Assembly (NCBI GenBank): GCA_012271265.1 | Contig: JAAXGQ010000006.1 | Coordinates: forward strand, 3,347-42,115 | Reading direction: 5' to 3' | DNA length: 38,769 bases | From: Vicinamibacteraceae bacterium | GTDB lineage: Bacteria > Acidobacteriota > Vicinamibacteria > Marinacidobacterales > Marinacidobacteraceae | In this document: positions 9,432-17,336 of the stretch, one piece after another | Position numbering within the stretch: position 1 is the stretch's first letter | Layout of the letters: each line of letters opens with the position of its first letter | Notes under the pieces: generated by a model | What the model saw: only the letters and a program-made list of their open reading frames with translations | What the model was told of the DNA's origin: nothing | Databases searched by the model: none | Program-made: the position numbers and the translations under genes

Positions 9432-9460
9432 CAAGCTCAACTGGCCGGAGCATCACGGGT

Positions 9461-9489
9461 GTGACCATGGTTCTGACCATGGTTAGAAT
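9461..9489 (+). promoter_or_regulatory. Toxin-antitoxin promoter with tandem palindromic operator
   Basis: A candidate -35 (GTGACC, 9461-9466) and -10 (TAGAAT, 9484-9489) are separated by 17 bases. Within and between them lie two exact copies of TGACCATGGTT (9462-9472, 9474-9484). Each contains the perfect palindrome ACCATGGT, and the palindrome centres are 12 bp apart. Phd and YefM antitoxins are known to bind paired short palindromes with 12-13 bp centre-to-centre spacing over their own promoters. Position, symmetry and spacing all fit autorepression of the downstream pair. The binding itself is inferred. Confidence 0.7.
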
Positions 9490-9522
9490 CGTTTGGCTAC
9501 AGGCAGCGGAAAAGCGAAGCGC

Positions 9523-9804
9523 ATGTCTACCGAGACTGAGACACAAAGTGTCCCCCGGACGATGAAGGCCTCCGAGTTCAAGGCGAAGTGCCTCAAGCTG
9601 ATGGACGAGGTGGCCGCGCGCGGCGAGGAGATCGTCATCACGAAGAACGGCCGGCCGACGGCGAAGTTGGTCGCCTACCGCAAGAAGCCGGAGTCCTGGT
9701 TCGGCGCCGACCGGGACAGGATCAGGATCCTCGGCGACATCGTCTCCCCGATCGACGTGGAGTGGGAGGCAGAGACCGACCCCGACCGGGTCCTGAATCC
9801 GTGA
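9523..9804 (+). CDS. Type II antitoxin, Phd/YefM family
   Basis: A 93-residue antitoxin. The core MKASEFKAKCLKLMDEVAARGEEIVITKNGRPTAKLVAYRK is typical of the Phd/YefM N-terminal DNA-binding dimer fold; the acidic C-terminal tail (VEWEAETDPDRVLNP) would wrap and neutralise the toxin. I took the ATG at 9523. An in-frame TTG at 9493 would sit almost on the promoter, and the internal ATG at 9562 begins the conserved core. The toxin GTG overlaps the antitoxin stop as GTGA, the usual coupling for these pairs. Two tandem palindromes upstream are the probable autoregulatory operator. Confidence 0.92.
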   Translation: MSTETETQSVPRTMKASEFKAKCLKLMDEVAARGEEIVITKNGRPTAKLVAYRKKPESWFGADRDRIRILGDIVSPIDVEWEAETDPDRVLNP

Positions 9805-10199
9805 CCCTGCTCGACACGCACGTTCTCATCTGGTCAAGGTTCGAGGAGTCGCGGCTCGGCCGCCAGTGCCGGGAGCGGATCGCATGGGCCCTCCGCGCCG
9901 ACAAGTTGGCCGTGTCCGCGTTCTCGTTCTGGGAAGTAGCGCTTCTGCACGAGAAAGGGCGCATGGCCCTGCTCGGAGACGTCGGCGCCTGGCGGGCGCG
10001 ACTGCTCGACGCGGGGCTCCAAGAGGTGCCGGTCGATGGCGAGATCGCGGTCCGCGCCAGCGCCCTCCAGGATTTCCACGCCGATCCGGCGGACCGGATC
10101 ATCGTCGCGACCGCCCTTGGCGGACATCGTTTGGTGACCGCGGACCGGCGCATCCTGGGGTGGAACGGGAGCCTCGACCGCCAGGATGCGCGAACGTGA
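9801..10199 (+). CDS. Type II toxin, PIN-domain ribonuclease (VapC-like)
   Basis: A 132-residue PIN-domain protein, the expected size. The acidic metal-binding quartet is visible: Asp5 in LLDTHVLIW, Glu45 in FSFWEVALL, Asp98 in DPADRIIVATA and Asp115 in LVTADRR. PIN toxins cleave tRNA or rRNA with Mg or Mn ions, and the cognate antitoxin blocks the active site. The catalytic residues are intact, so the toxin is probably functional. The partner is Phd/YefM-like rather than AbrB-type VapB, a common pairing for this PIN subgroup. The pair lies inside the saccharide locus, between the permeases and the secreted hydrolase, and looks like an inserted module. Confidence 0.93.
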   Translation: MTLLDTHVLIWSRFEESRLGRQCRERIAWALRADKLAVSAFSFWEVALLHEKGRMALLGDVGAWRARLLDAGLQEVPVDGEIAVRASALQDFHADPADRIIVATALGGHRLVTADRRILGWNGSLDRQDART

Positions 10200-10374
10200 T
10201 TCCAGGACCCGCGAGCCGCCCCGGCAGCGGGCGCCCCGGACGCCTCGGAGACCGAGCGGCAGAACGGAACCGGCAGACTCCTCAGCCGAGGTGCTTCGAC
10301 GTTCCGGACCGACGGGCCGCCCAACCCCGCCGGAGTCCCTGCCGGAATCCATCGTCAGACCGGGAGAGCGGCCG

Positions 10375-13041
10375 ATGACCATCCCGCGGGCCGAACCTCG
10401 GGCGCGCCGCGCCGCGGCCGCCTTCGCCGCAGTCGCCCTCGTGGTCCTCGCCGCGTCGCCCGCCCATTCCCAGCGGTTGCCTGATCCGCCCTCCGCGGAC
10501 CTGACCGCCCTTTCGGTCCCGCGCTTCCCCATCCTGAAGTCCCCCATCGGGCTCACCGGGCCGGTGCGGCCGGGCGAGTACGTCGGCGTGACCGGCCCCA
10601 GGGCGGCGTGGCTCGGCGTGGAGACGGGGGAGGCGGAGCTCTGGGTTCACCCGCTCAAGGTCGGCCGCGGCTTCCGTCTCTCTTTTCAGACGCCCCGCTA
10701 CGGCGCGCCCGTGCCCGGCGAGCGGGTGGCGCGAACCGTCGAGATCCGGCCGGAGCTCACCACAATCTCCTACAGCCACGAGGCCTTCCAGGTGCGCCAG
10801 CACATCCTGGCGCCCCGGGACACAGACATCGCCGGTCTCCTGGTGCTCCTCGAGGTGGACAGCCCGGAGCCGATGGAGATCGTGGCCGAGTTCCACCCGG
10901 TCCTCGACTACATGTGGCCGGCTTCGCTCGGCGGGCAGTACGCCTTCTGGGATGGAGCGCGACGGGTGTTCGTGCTCTCGGAGAGCCTGGAAGAGCGCAA
11001 CGCCGTCGTGGGTTCTCCCTGGGCGTCCAACTCGGTGGAACATCCGGCGCACCAGCTCGGAGAGGCCCCCCGATCGATGGTCATCCCGGTGGAACCGGAT
11101 CGGGCCCGGCGCGAGTTCATCCCCATCGCCATCGCCGCGGGAACCGGTCCCCGGGACACGGTGTTCACCCAGTACGCCCGCCTGATCGGCGAGGCCGAGC
11201 AGCTCTACCAAGGCGCCCGCGCCTGGGCCGAAACCGCGCTCGGGTCCACGGCGTCGGTGGAGACTCCCGATCCTTCCCTCGACCTGGCGCTCGAATGGGT
11301 GAAGATCAACCTCGAGGAGCAGCGGGTCTGCAACCCGGATCTGGGGTGCGGCTTCGTGGCCGCCTGGGGGCTCTCCGGCAGCGGGGCGCGCCCCGGGTTC
11401 GGGTGGTTCTTCGGCGGCGACGCGATGATGAACACCTTCGCGATGGACGCACTCGGCCAGTGGGAGCTGGTCGCCGAGGAACTCCGCTTTCTGGCCCGCT
11501 ACCAGCGCGGCGACGGCAAGATCACCCACGAGATTTCCCAGGGAGCGGCGCACATCGACTGGTTAGAGGCCTACCCCTACGCCTACTACCACGCCGACAC
11601 GACGCCCTACTGGATGCTGGCGCTCCACCAGTACTGGCGGGCGAGCGGCGACGACGAACTCGTTCGGGAACTCTGGCCGGCCTATCGGCGCGCCTGGGAG
11701 TGGTGCCTGAGCGCCGAGACCGACGGCGACGGCATCATCGAGAACACGGTCGGCGGTCTGGCCGCGGTCGAAGTGGGGGGGCTGAGCGACGCGATCCACC
11801 AGGACGTCTACCTGGCCGGAGTCTGGGTCGCCGCGCTCGAAGGCACGGTGGCGCTGGCGGAGCGGGTCGGCGACGCGGACGTGGCCGGGCACGCGGCGCG
11901 GATCGCCCCCACCGCCCGCGCCTCCCTGAACACCGCCTACTGGCTGCCCGACGAGGGCTACCACGCCTTTGGCATCCTCGCCGGCGGGGGAGTCAACCGG
12001 AACCTGACGGTGTGGCCGGCGACGGCGGCCGCGTTCGGCTTGTTCGACGAGGAGCGCGCCCGCGGAACGCTGACCTGGATGGCGGGCGACCGCGTGTCCT
12101 CCGACTGGGGCGCTCACATGCTCTCGACCGAGAGCGAGCTCTACCACCCTCTCGCCTACAACATGGGCGCGGTCTGGCCCTTCGTGACCGGCTACCTGTC
12201 CTGGGCGCAATACCGCTACCGCCGTCCCTGGGCGGGCTTCCACCTGATGGACGCGGTGGCGCAGATGACCTGGGACTGGAGCCTTGGCCGCCACGACGAA
12301 CTCTTCTCCGGCTCGTTCTACCAGCCGCTCGCCCAGTCCGTGCCGCACCAGTTCTTCGCGACCTCGATGCTGGCGACGCCGCTGCTCCGAGGGGTGTTCG
12401 GCTGGGACCCGGACGCTCCCAACGGCCGGGCGCGGCTCGCGCCGCAGTTGCCGGCCGACTGGCGGGAGGCCGCGGTGCGCGGGCTGCGGATGGGGGCGAC
12501 GACAGTCGACGTGGAGATCCGGGGTGGCCCGACCCCGGCCGGCGGCGAGCGCCGTGTCCGCATCACGACCGAGGGCCCCCCGGTGGACATCGGGTTCGTT
12601 CCCGATCCCTCCGCCGGCGCCACGGACCTGGGCGTGACCTTGTCCGGCGGCCAGTGGGTGGAGACGGACGCCCCGGATCGGGCCATCCGCGTGACCGGCG
12701 GCGAGCCCGCGGAGATCACCGTGACCTGGAAGGGCGGGCTCGCGGTGGCGCCTCCGCGCATCGTCCTCGAGCCGGGCCAGCGCAGCACGGGTCTCCGGAT
12801 CCTCGACCTCGAGGCGGACGAGGCGGGCTGGACGCTCCGCGCCGAAGGGTCAGCCGGCGTCACGTATCCCCTGGATCTCTTCGGCGTTCCCGTGGACGCG
12901 GCCACCCTCGGCGAAGGCGCCACCGTGGAACCGGACGGCTCGGGGCCCGCTGCGACCGGCGGCGCGCGATTCCGCCTCCGTTTCGCTCCAGGAGAGGGAC
13001 GCCGCGCGGCGACGGTCCGGCTGACCCCGAACGGACCGTAG
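10375..13041 (+). CDS. Secreted glycogen-debranching-like glycoside hydrolase
   Basis: An 888-residue exported protein. Residues 1-35 form a signal peptide with Arg-rich start, hydrophobic core and likely cleavage after AHS. A beta-rich N-terminal domain (about 45-290) is followed by an (alpha/alpha)6-barrel of the amylo-alpha-1,6-glucosidase/GH63-like type. Visible landmarks are GWFFGGDAMMN near 343-352, comparable to the WFGRD motif of debranching enzymes, ITHEISQGAAHIDW, and YNMGAVWPFVTGYLSWAQYRY. About 150 beta-rich C-terminal residues after 720 may be a binding or spacer domain. The ATG at 10375 has GGGAG about eight bases before it; the longer frame overlaps the toxin gene. It probably acts in the periplasm or outside the cell on the saccharide taken up by the nearby importer. 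Substrate unknown. Confidence 0.86.
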   Translation: MTIPRAEPRARRAAAAFAAVALVVLAASPAHSQRLPDPPSADLTALSVPRFPILKSPIGLTGPVRPGEYVGVTGPRAAWLGVETGEAELWVHPLKVGRGFRLSFQTPRYGAPVPGERVARTVEIRPELTTISYSHEAFQVRQHILAPRDTDIAGLLVLLEVDSPEPMEIVAEFHPVLDYMWPASLGGQYAFWDGARRVFVLSESLEERNAVVGSPWASNSVEHPAHQLGEAPRSMVIPVEPDRARREFIPIAIAAGTGPRDTVFTQYARLIGEAEQLYQGARAWAETALGSTASVETPDPSLDLALEWVKINLEEQRVCNPDLGCGFVAAWGLSGSGARPGFGWFFGGDAMMNTFAMDALGQWELVAEELRFLARYQRGDGKITHEISQGAAHIDWLEAYPYAYYHADTTPYWMLALHQYWRASGDDELVRELWPAYRRAWEWCLSAETDGDGIIENTVGGLAAVEVGGLSDAIHQDVYLAGVWVAALEGTVALAERVGDADVAGHAARIAPTARASLNTAYWLPDEGYHAFGILAGGGVNRNLTVWPATAAAFGLFDEERARGTLTWMAGDRVSSDWGAHMLSTESELYHPLAYNMGAVWPFVTGYLSWAQYRYRRPWAGFHLMDAVAQMTWDWSLGRHDELFSGSFYQPLAQSVPHQFFATSMLATPLLRGVFGWDPDAPNGRARLAPQLPADWREAAVRGLRMGATTVDVEIRGGPTPAGGERRVRITTEGPPVDIGFVPDPSAGATDLGVTLSGGQWVETDAPDRAIRVTGGEPAEITVTWKGGLAVAPPRIVLEPGQRSTGLRILDLEADEAGWTLRAEGSAGVTYPLDLFGVPVDAATLGEGATVEPDGSGPAATGGARFRLRFAPGEGRRAATVRLTPNGP

Positions 13042-13066
13042 AGACCTGACGGCGAAGCGCGCCGGG

Positions 13067-15040
13067 ATGCTCGTCGGCGCCCTCGAGGCGCGCCGGTGGG
13101 CCGGCCTGGTGCTGTCTCCCGGGCCCGGCCGCGGCGTGGGCATCCGCCTTGCCTTCGTCACGCCGGCCGGGGAGCGTCGGGAATGGGATGACTGGTACCA
13201 GATGGTCTCCCGGGTCGGTCCCCACGCCCCCGATTTCTCCTACGCCCGGGTCGAATTCGCCGGGCTCGACGCGGAGGGGCCCGCGGATCCTCGGGGCCCC
13301 CGCCCGGCTGGCCGCCTCGTCCTCGAGTGGTCCCGGCGGGACGAGGCTGTGGCCCTGCGGGCGCGCCTCGATGCCGCTGGGCGCCTGGAGCTGATCGGGG
13401 ATATCCCGTGGGGCTTCGCGGGTCGCTGGGAGGAGGTTGCGGCGGAGCCGTCCCGCTGGCGCGCCCGGGCGCCGGGTGGGGAGGGCGAAGCGGACCTGGA
13501 GATCGACGCGGCCTTCCGCGTCGAGGGTGAGCGGCGGGGCCTTCCGGATCCCGACGGCGACGTGGCGTTCTCCCTCGCAGCCGGCGCCGGTGGGGGGCGC
13601 GTGACCATGGTCGCCGCCTGGGGCGCCGAAGATGCCGAAGATGCGGACCACCGGATCGACGAGGCCGACGCCTGGATCGACGATGCGCGGCAGGCGTGGG
13701 AGCGGCGGCGCCCCCGTGCGCCGCACCACCCCGATCTCGCCGAGAGCATCGCCGACAACCTGATGTGGATGGTGCTGCTCCAGCCGGAAACCGGCCGGCT
13801 CTACACCCCCGCGGGGCGCCGATGGATCTTCCCGGCGCCCGGCGGGGAGACCGGCGCCGGGGCGAAGGAGCACGATGACTGGACGATCTTCGGCTGGGAC
13901 ACGTTCTTCAACACCCTGCTCCTCGCCACGGTGTCCGGCGATCTCGCCTGGTCCACGCTCCTCGCCGGCCTCGAAACGCAGTACCCGAACGGGAACATCC
14001 CCAACTGGCGCAGCCGGCGGGGGGGCACGCCCGATCGCTCCCAGCCCCCCGTCGGCTCGTTCGCGGCGCTGCGGCTCTTCCGCGCCCACCCCGACCGCGA
14101 CGCCCTGGCGGCCGCGTACCCCTCGCTGCTTGCCTGGTCCGAGTGGTGGGTCGCGGACAGGAACGGTCGGCCGCGCCGGGAAGGGCTGACCCCCGGCCTC
14201 CTCGCCTGGGGCTCGGACACGCACCTCGTTCCGGGCCCCGGGCGCGTTCCTCCCTGGGAAGAACGCGCGAGCGGCCACCAGCGCGCCGCCTGGGAGTCGG
14301 GCCAGGACGACCTGCCGCTCTGGGAGGAGGCGGCGTGGGATCCCCGCCGCCAGGTTCTCGCCATGTCGGCCGTGGATCTTTGCAGCTACCGCGCCCTGGA
14401 CCTGGAGAGCCTGTCGAGAGTCGCCGGGATCCTCGGCGACGCATCCACCGCGAGGCGCCTGACCGAGGCGAAACGCCGGCTGGCCGCAACGATGAACCGG
14501 GTTCTCTGGTCGGAATCCGCCGGCCTCTACCTCGACGAGCTTCCGACAGGGTTCTCTCCCCGGGTGGCCGCCTCGAACTTCCTTCCGCTGGCCGCCGGGA
14601 TCCCCGATGCGCAGCAGGCCGCCCGTCTGGTCGAAACGCTTCGCGATCCGGCCCGCTTCTGGGGCGACTGGGTGCTGCCGACGATCTCCCGCGACGACCC
14701 GGCCTTCTCCGACCAGCAGTACTGGCGCGGCTCGATCTGGCCGCCGATGAACTACCTGGTGCTCGAGGGGCTGCGTCGCTACGGGTTCACCGTCCTTGCC
14801 GCCGACCTCGCCCGGAAAGGCGCCGCCATGTTCCTCGCCGATCGCCGGCGGACCGGCCTCTGCCGCGAGAACTTCGACGCGCGGTCCGGCCAGGGCCAGG
14901 GTCGCCGCTTCCAGAGCTGGGCCCCCCTCTTCGCCCTCGGCGCCCTGGAGGCACTCGAACCCGGGCACGGGGACGGCGGAACATCGGCCCCGGAACCCAC
15001 CGCAGGCGCAATCGGGGGAGGGACAGGCCCGAAGAACTGA
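13067..15040 (+). CDS. GH63-like glycoside hydrolase (MGH1 domain)
   Basis: A 657-residue protein with no clear signal peptide, 25 bases after the secreted hydrolase and probably co-transcribed. The (alpha/alpha)6-barrel begins near residue 225. Landmarks strongly suggest GH63 or a close relative: IFGWDTFFNTLLLA, the acidic ESGQDDLPLW, YWRGSIWPPMNYLVLEGL, and RRFQSWAPLFALGALEAL. Bacterial GH63 relatives include alpha-glucosidases and mannosyl- or glucosylglycerate hydrolases, so a compatible-solute glycoside is one candidate substrate; nothing in the sequence decides this. The N-terminal 200 residues are probably a beta-sandwich. The 25-residue tail is Gly/Ala/Pro-rich and likely disordered. 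No good ribosome-binding site is visible before ATG 13067. Confidence 0.86.
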   Translation: MLVGALEARRWAGLVLSPGPGRGVGIRLAFVTPAGERREWDDWYQMVSRVGPHAPDFSYARVEFAGLDAEGPADPRGPRPAGRLVLEWSRRDEAVALRARLDAAGRLELIGDIPWGFAGRWEEVAAEPSRWRARAPGGEGEADLEIDAAFRVEGERRGLPDPDGDVAFSLAAGAGGGRVTMVAAWGAEDAEDADHRIDEADAWIDDARQAWERRRPRAPHHPDLAESIADNLMWMVLLQPETGRLYTPAGRRWIFPAPGGETGAGAKEHDDWTIFGWDTFFNTLLLATVSGDLAWSTLLAGLETQYPNGNIPNWRSRRGGTPDRSQPPVGSFAALRLFRAHPDRDALAAAYPSLLAWSEWWVADRNGRPRREGLTPGLLAWGSDTHLVPGPGRVPPWEERASGHQRAAWESGQDDLPLWEEAAWDPRRQVLAMSAVDLCSYRALDLESLSRVAGILGDASTARRLTEAKRRLAATMNRVLWSESAGLYLDELPTGFSPRVAASNFLPLAAGIPDAQQAARLVETLRDPARFWGDWVLPTISRDDPAFSDQQYWRGSIWPPMNYLVLEGLRRYGFTVLAADLARKGAAMFLADRRRTGLCRENFDARSGQGQGRRFQSWAPLFALGALEALEPGHGDGGTSAPEPTAGAIGGGTGPKN

Positions 15041-15059
15041 CGAACCTCGGTGGTCGCGC

Positions 15060-15125
15060 TCATCGGACCGACGGGGCGCCGCAGGCCGGCGAGGACGCCG
15101 GCGCTCCATGGGGCCGGCGCTCCAG
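15060..15125 (+). repeat. Repeat fragment C between convergent genes
   Basis: A plus-oriented right end of the hairpin element (hairpin 15084-15107, GCCGGCG-AGGA-CGCCGGC) followed by the usual right flank CTCCATGGGGCCGGCGCTC. The rest of the element is missing. It lies between the convergent hydrolase and SLC13 genes, where such a hairpin could end transcription from one or both sides. There is no T-run, so that is only a possibility. Confidence 0.75.
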
Positions 15126-15236
15126 ACGTCAGGGAGCTTCCTCGCCGGCCAGGGCCGTGACACAGCTCTGGCCGCCAAGGCCGTAGAGGCGATCGAGGGG
15201 GCCGCGCGCCTCGGCAACGACGAATGCCGCCAGGAG

Positions 15237-16712
15237 CTACGACGCGGGGAAGACGACGGGCACCCAGTAGACAGCGAAGAGGCTGGTCAGGAGCGCGCCG
15301 ATCAAGTTGACGCCGATCCCGGCCCGCACGATCTGGGGCACGGTGAAATGGCCGGTGCCGAACACGATGGCGTTCGGCGGCGTGGCGGCCGGCAGCATGA
15401 AGGCGCAGCTCGCGGCCACCGTCGCCGGGACCAGGAGCACCAGCGGCGCGATGCCGGTGCTCACGGCCACCGCCCCGAGGATCGGCACGATCATCGCGGT
15501 CGAGGCGAGGTTCGAAGCCAGCTCGGTCAGCAGGATGATGAAGACCGTCACCAGGATCACGAACAGCGGGAGCGGCAGCGAGGAGAGACCGGCGAGGCTG
15601 TCCCCGAGCACCCGGGAGAGGCCGCTGACTTCGAGTCCGTTGGCGAGGGCGAACCCACCGCCGAAGAGGAGCAGCACATCCCACGGGATCCGGCTGCCCC
15701 ACTTCCAGTTCAGGATGCGCTCGCCGGGGCGGTCGCCGCCCGCCGGGATCAGGAACAGCATGACCGTCGCCGCCATCGCGATCGTGGAGTCGGTGATCAG
15801 ATCCCCGGTGGGAATCGCCGCCGTCCAGACCGGGCGGAACATCCAGAGCGCGGCCGTTCCGGTGAAGACAGCCGCCACCCGCCTTTCGGGCGTGGAAACC
15901 GGCCCCAGCGCGTCGTAGGCGGTGCGGATCGGAGCGGCGCCGCCCGGGATGCTGCGCGTCCCGATCGGGAAGGCCACCCGCGTGAGCCAGAGCCAGGTCG
16001 CCGGGAGAAGCAGCAGCGTCAGCGGCAGCGCGAAGAGCAGCCACTGACCGAAGCCGATCCGGATGCCCAGCTCCGCTTCCAGGAAGCCGGACAGGAAGAC
16101 ATTCGGCGGCGTGCCGATGAGGGTCGCGAATCCGCCGATCGAGGACGCGTAGGCGCAGCCCAGCATCAGGCAGACGGCAAACGGGAACTCTCCGGTGCGG
16201 GGCTTCCGGTCGGCGCCGTGGAGCGCCCGCCAGACTTCGGCGACCACCGCGACCCCGATCGGCATCATCATCGCGGTCGTGGCGGTGTTCGAGACCCACA
16301 TCGAGAGGAACGCCGAAGCCACCATGAAGCCCAGAACGATCCGCCGGGGGGATGTGCCGATCGCCAGCACCACCCGCAGCGCGATGCGGCGGTGGAGGCT
16401 CCAGCGCTGCATCGCCTGGGCGATCATGAAACCGCCCAGAAACAGGTAGACGAGGTGGTTCGCGTAGGGAGCCGCCGCTTCCGGGGCGCCGGCGATGCCG
16501 AGCGACGGGATGAGGACGAGCGGAAGCAGCGAAGTGACCGCGAGGGGCGCGGCCTCGCTCACCCACCAGGTGGCCATGATCGCCGCCACCCCGAGCATCC
16601 TCCTCGCCTCCGGGGGCATCCCCGGCAGTGGAAGGGCGACAAGGCCGACGAGCAGCGCCAACCCCAGAACCAGGCCGATCCGGCGGCGCGCCGTCCCCTC
16701 CGGGCGGCTCAC
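15237..16712 (-). CDS. SLC13/DASS family sodium:anion symporter
   Basis: A 491-residue inner-membrane transporter of the divalent anion:Na+ symporter family (dicarboxylates, or sulfate/phosphate in some branches). Both signature SNT-type motifs are present: MWVSNTATTAMMMPIG in the first half and TELASNLASTAMIVPILG in the second. LIGTPPN and the LPAATPPNAIVFGTGHF hairpin, typical of the ion/substrate sites, are also there. About 11-12 hydrophobic segments and the length match the family. The start is GTG with no clear ribosome-binding site; four GTCAG copies lie just upstream. The DASS branch suggests C4-dicarboxylate uptake, but the substrate cannot be fixed. Confidence 0.95.
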   Translation of the reverse strand: MSRPEGTARRRIGLVLGLALLVGLVALPLPGMPPEARRMLGVAAIMATWWVSEAAPLAVTSLLPLVLIPSLGIAGAPEAAAPYANHLVYLFLGGFMIAQAMQRWSLHRRIALRVVLAIGTSPRRIVLGFMVASAFLSMWVSNTATTAMMMPIGVAVVAEVWRALHGADRKPRTGEFPFAVCLMLGCAYASSIGGFATLIGTPPNVFLSGFLEAELGIRIGFGQWLLFALPLTLLLLPATWLWLTRVAFPIGTRSIPGGAAPIRTAYDALGPVSTPERRVAAVFTGTAALWMFRPVWTAAIPTGDLITDSTIAMAATVMLFLIPAGGDRPGERILNWKWGSRIPWDVLLLFGGGFALANGLEVSGLSRVLGDSLAGLSSLPLPLFVILVTVFIILLTELASNLASTAMIVPILGAVAVSTGIAPLVLLVPATVAASCAFMLPAATPPNAIVFGTGHFTVPQIVRAGIGVNLIGALLTSLFAVYWVPVVFPAS

Positions 16713-16728
16713 GGCGCGGAGGGTACCT

Positions 16729-16748
16729 GTCAGGTCAGGTCAGGTCAG
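16729..16748 (-). repeat. Four tandem copies of GTCAG upstream of the SLC13 gene
   Basis: The plus strand reads four perfect GTCAG copies (CTGAC on the gene strand), ending 17 bases before the GTG start of the symporter gene. The position is within the expected 5' leader or promoter. Short tandem repeats there can change length by slippage, but no such role is shown. Confidence 0.6.
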
Positions 16749-16789
16749 GAGGCCACCGAAGACCGGAATGCCGAACGAGCTCCGCCCAT

Positions 16790-17327
16790 GGCCGTAGAGC
16801 CGCACGGACGGAAGGTGCGGTGCAGGCCGGCGAGGACGCCGGCGCTCCATAGGGCCGGCGCTCGATAGGTCAGGGCGCTCCTGCATGGAGCGCCGGTGTC
16901 CTCACCGGCCACTGGCGCATGGAGCGCCGGTGTCCTCACCGGCCACTGGCGCATGGAGCGCCGGCGTCCTCGCCGGCCACCGCCGCAGGCGGGCATGGTC
17001 CGTGCGCCTCCCGGCCCACGGTCGGTCGGTACGGCGGCGCTGCAGGCGCGAGACTGCCGCAGGGACGGAAGGTGCGCGCAGGCCGGCGAGGACGCCGGCG
17101 CTCCATAGGGCCGGCGCTCGATAGGTCAGGGCGCTCCTGCATGGAGCGCCGGTGTCCTCACCGGCCACTGGCGCATGGAGCGCCGGTGTCCTCACCGGCC
17201 ACCGCCGCAGGCGGGCATGGTCCGTGGGCCTCCCGGCCCACGGTCGGTCGGTACGGCGGCGCTGCAGGCGCGAGACTGCCGCAGGGACGGAAGGTGCGGC
17301 GCAGGCCGGCGAGGACGCCGGCGCTCC
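16790..17327 (+). repeat. Repeat array D with amplified left hairpins
   Basis: This gap between the PIG-L and SLC13 genes is filled by plus-oriented hairpin elements and holds no credible gene. Right hairpins are at 16825-16848, 17081-17104 and 17304-17327. Left hairpins are at 16887-16910, 16921-16944 and 16955-16978, then 17143-17166 and 17177-17200, spaced exactly 34 bases apart within each group. The 34-bp sub-unit is a hairpin plus ACTGGCGCAT. Four of these five left hairpins are the T:A form; 16955 is the C:G form. The complete copies 16955-17104 and 17177-17327 are 150 and 151 bp. Between right and left ends runs a linker containing GCTCGATAGGTCAGGGCGCTCC. The centre of the second copy contains CCGTGGGCC-TCCC-GGCCCACGG (about 17221-17242), a perfect 9-bp stem. 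Confidence 0.92.
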
Positions 17328-17336
17328 ATAGGGGGA

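Noticed and set aside
10186-10374. Longer start for the secreted hydrolase
   Set aside because: It would overlap the toxin gene and place 63 polar residues before the signal peptide; ATG 10375 has a ribosome-binding site and starts the signal peptide correctly.
15041-15236. Possible RNA gene between the convergent hydrolase and SLC13 genes
   Set aside because: Only a partial hairpin element is present; no tRNA-like or known riboswitch pattern is visible here or in any other gap.
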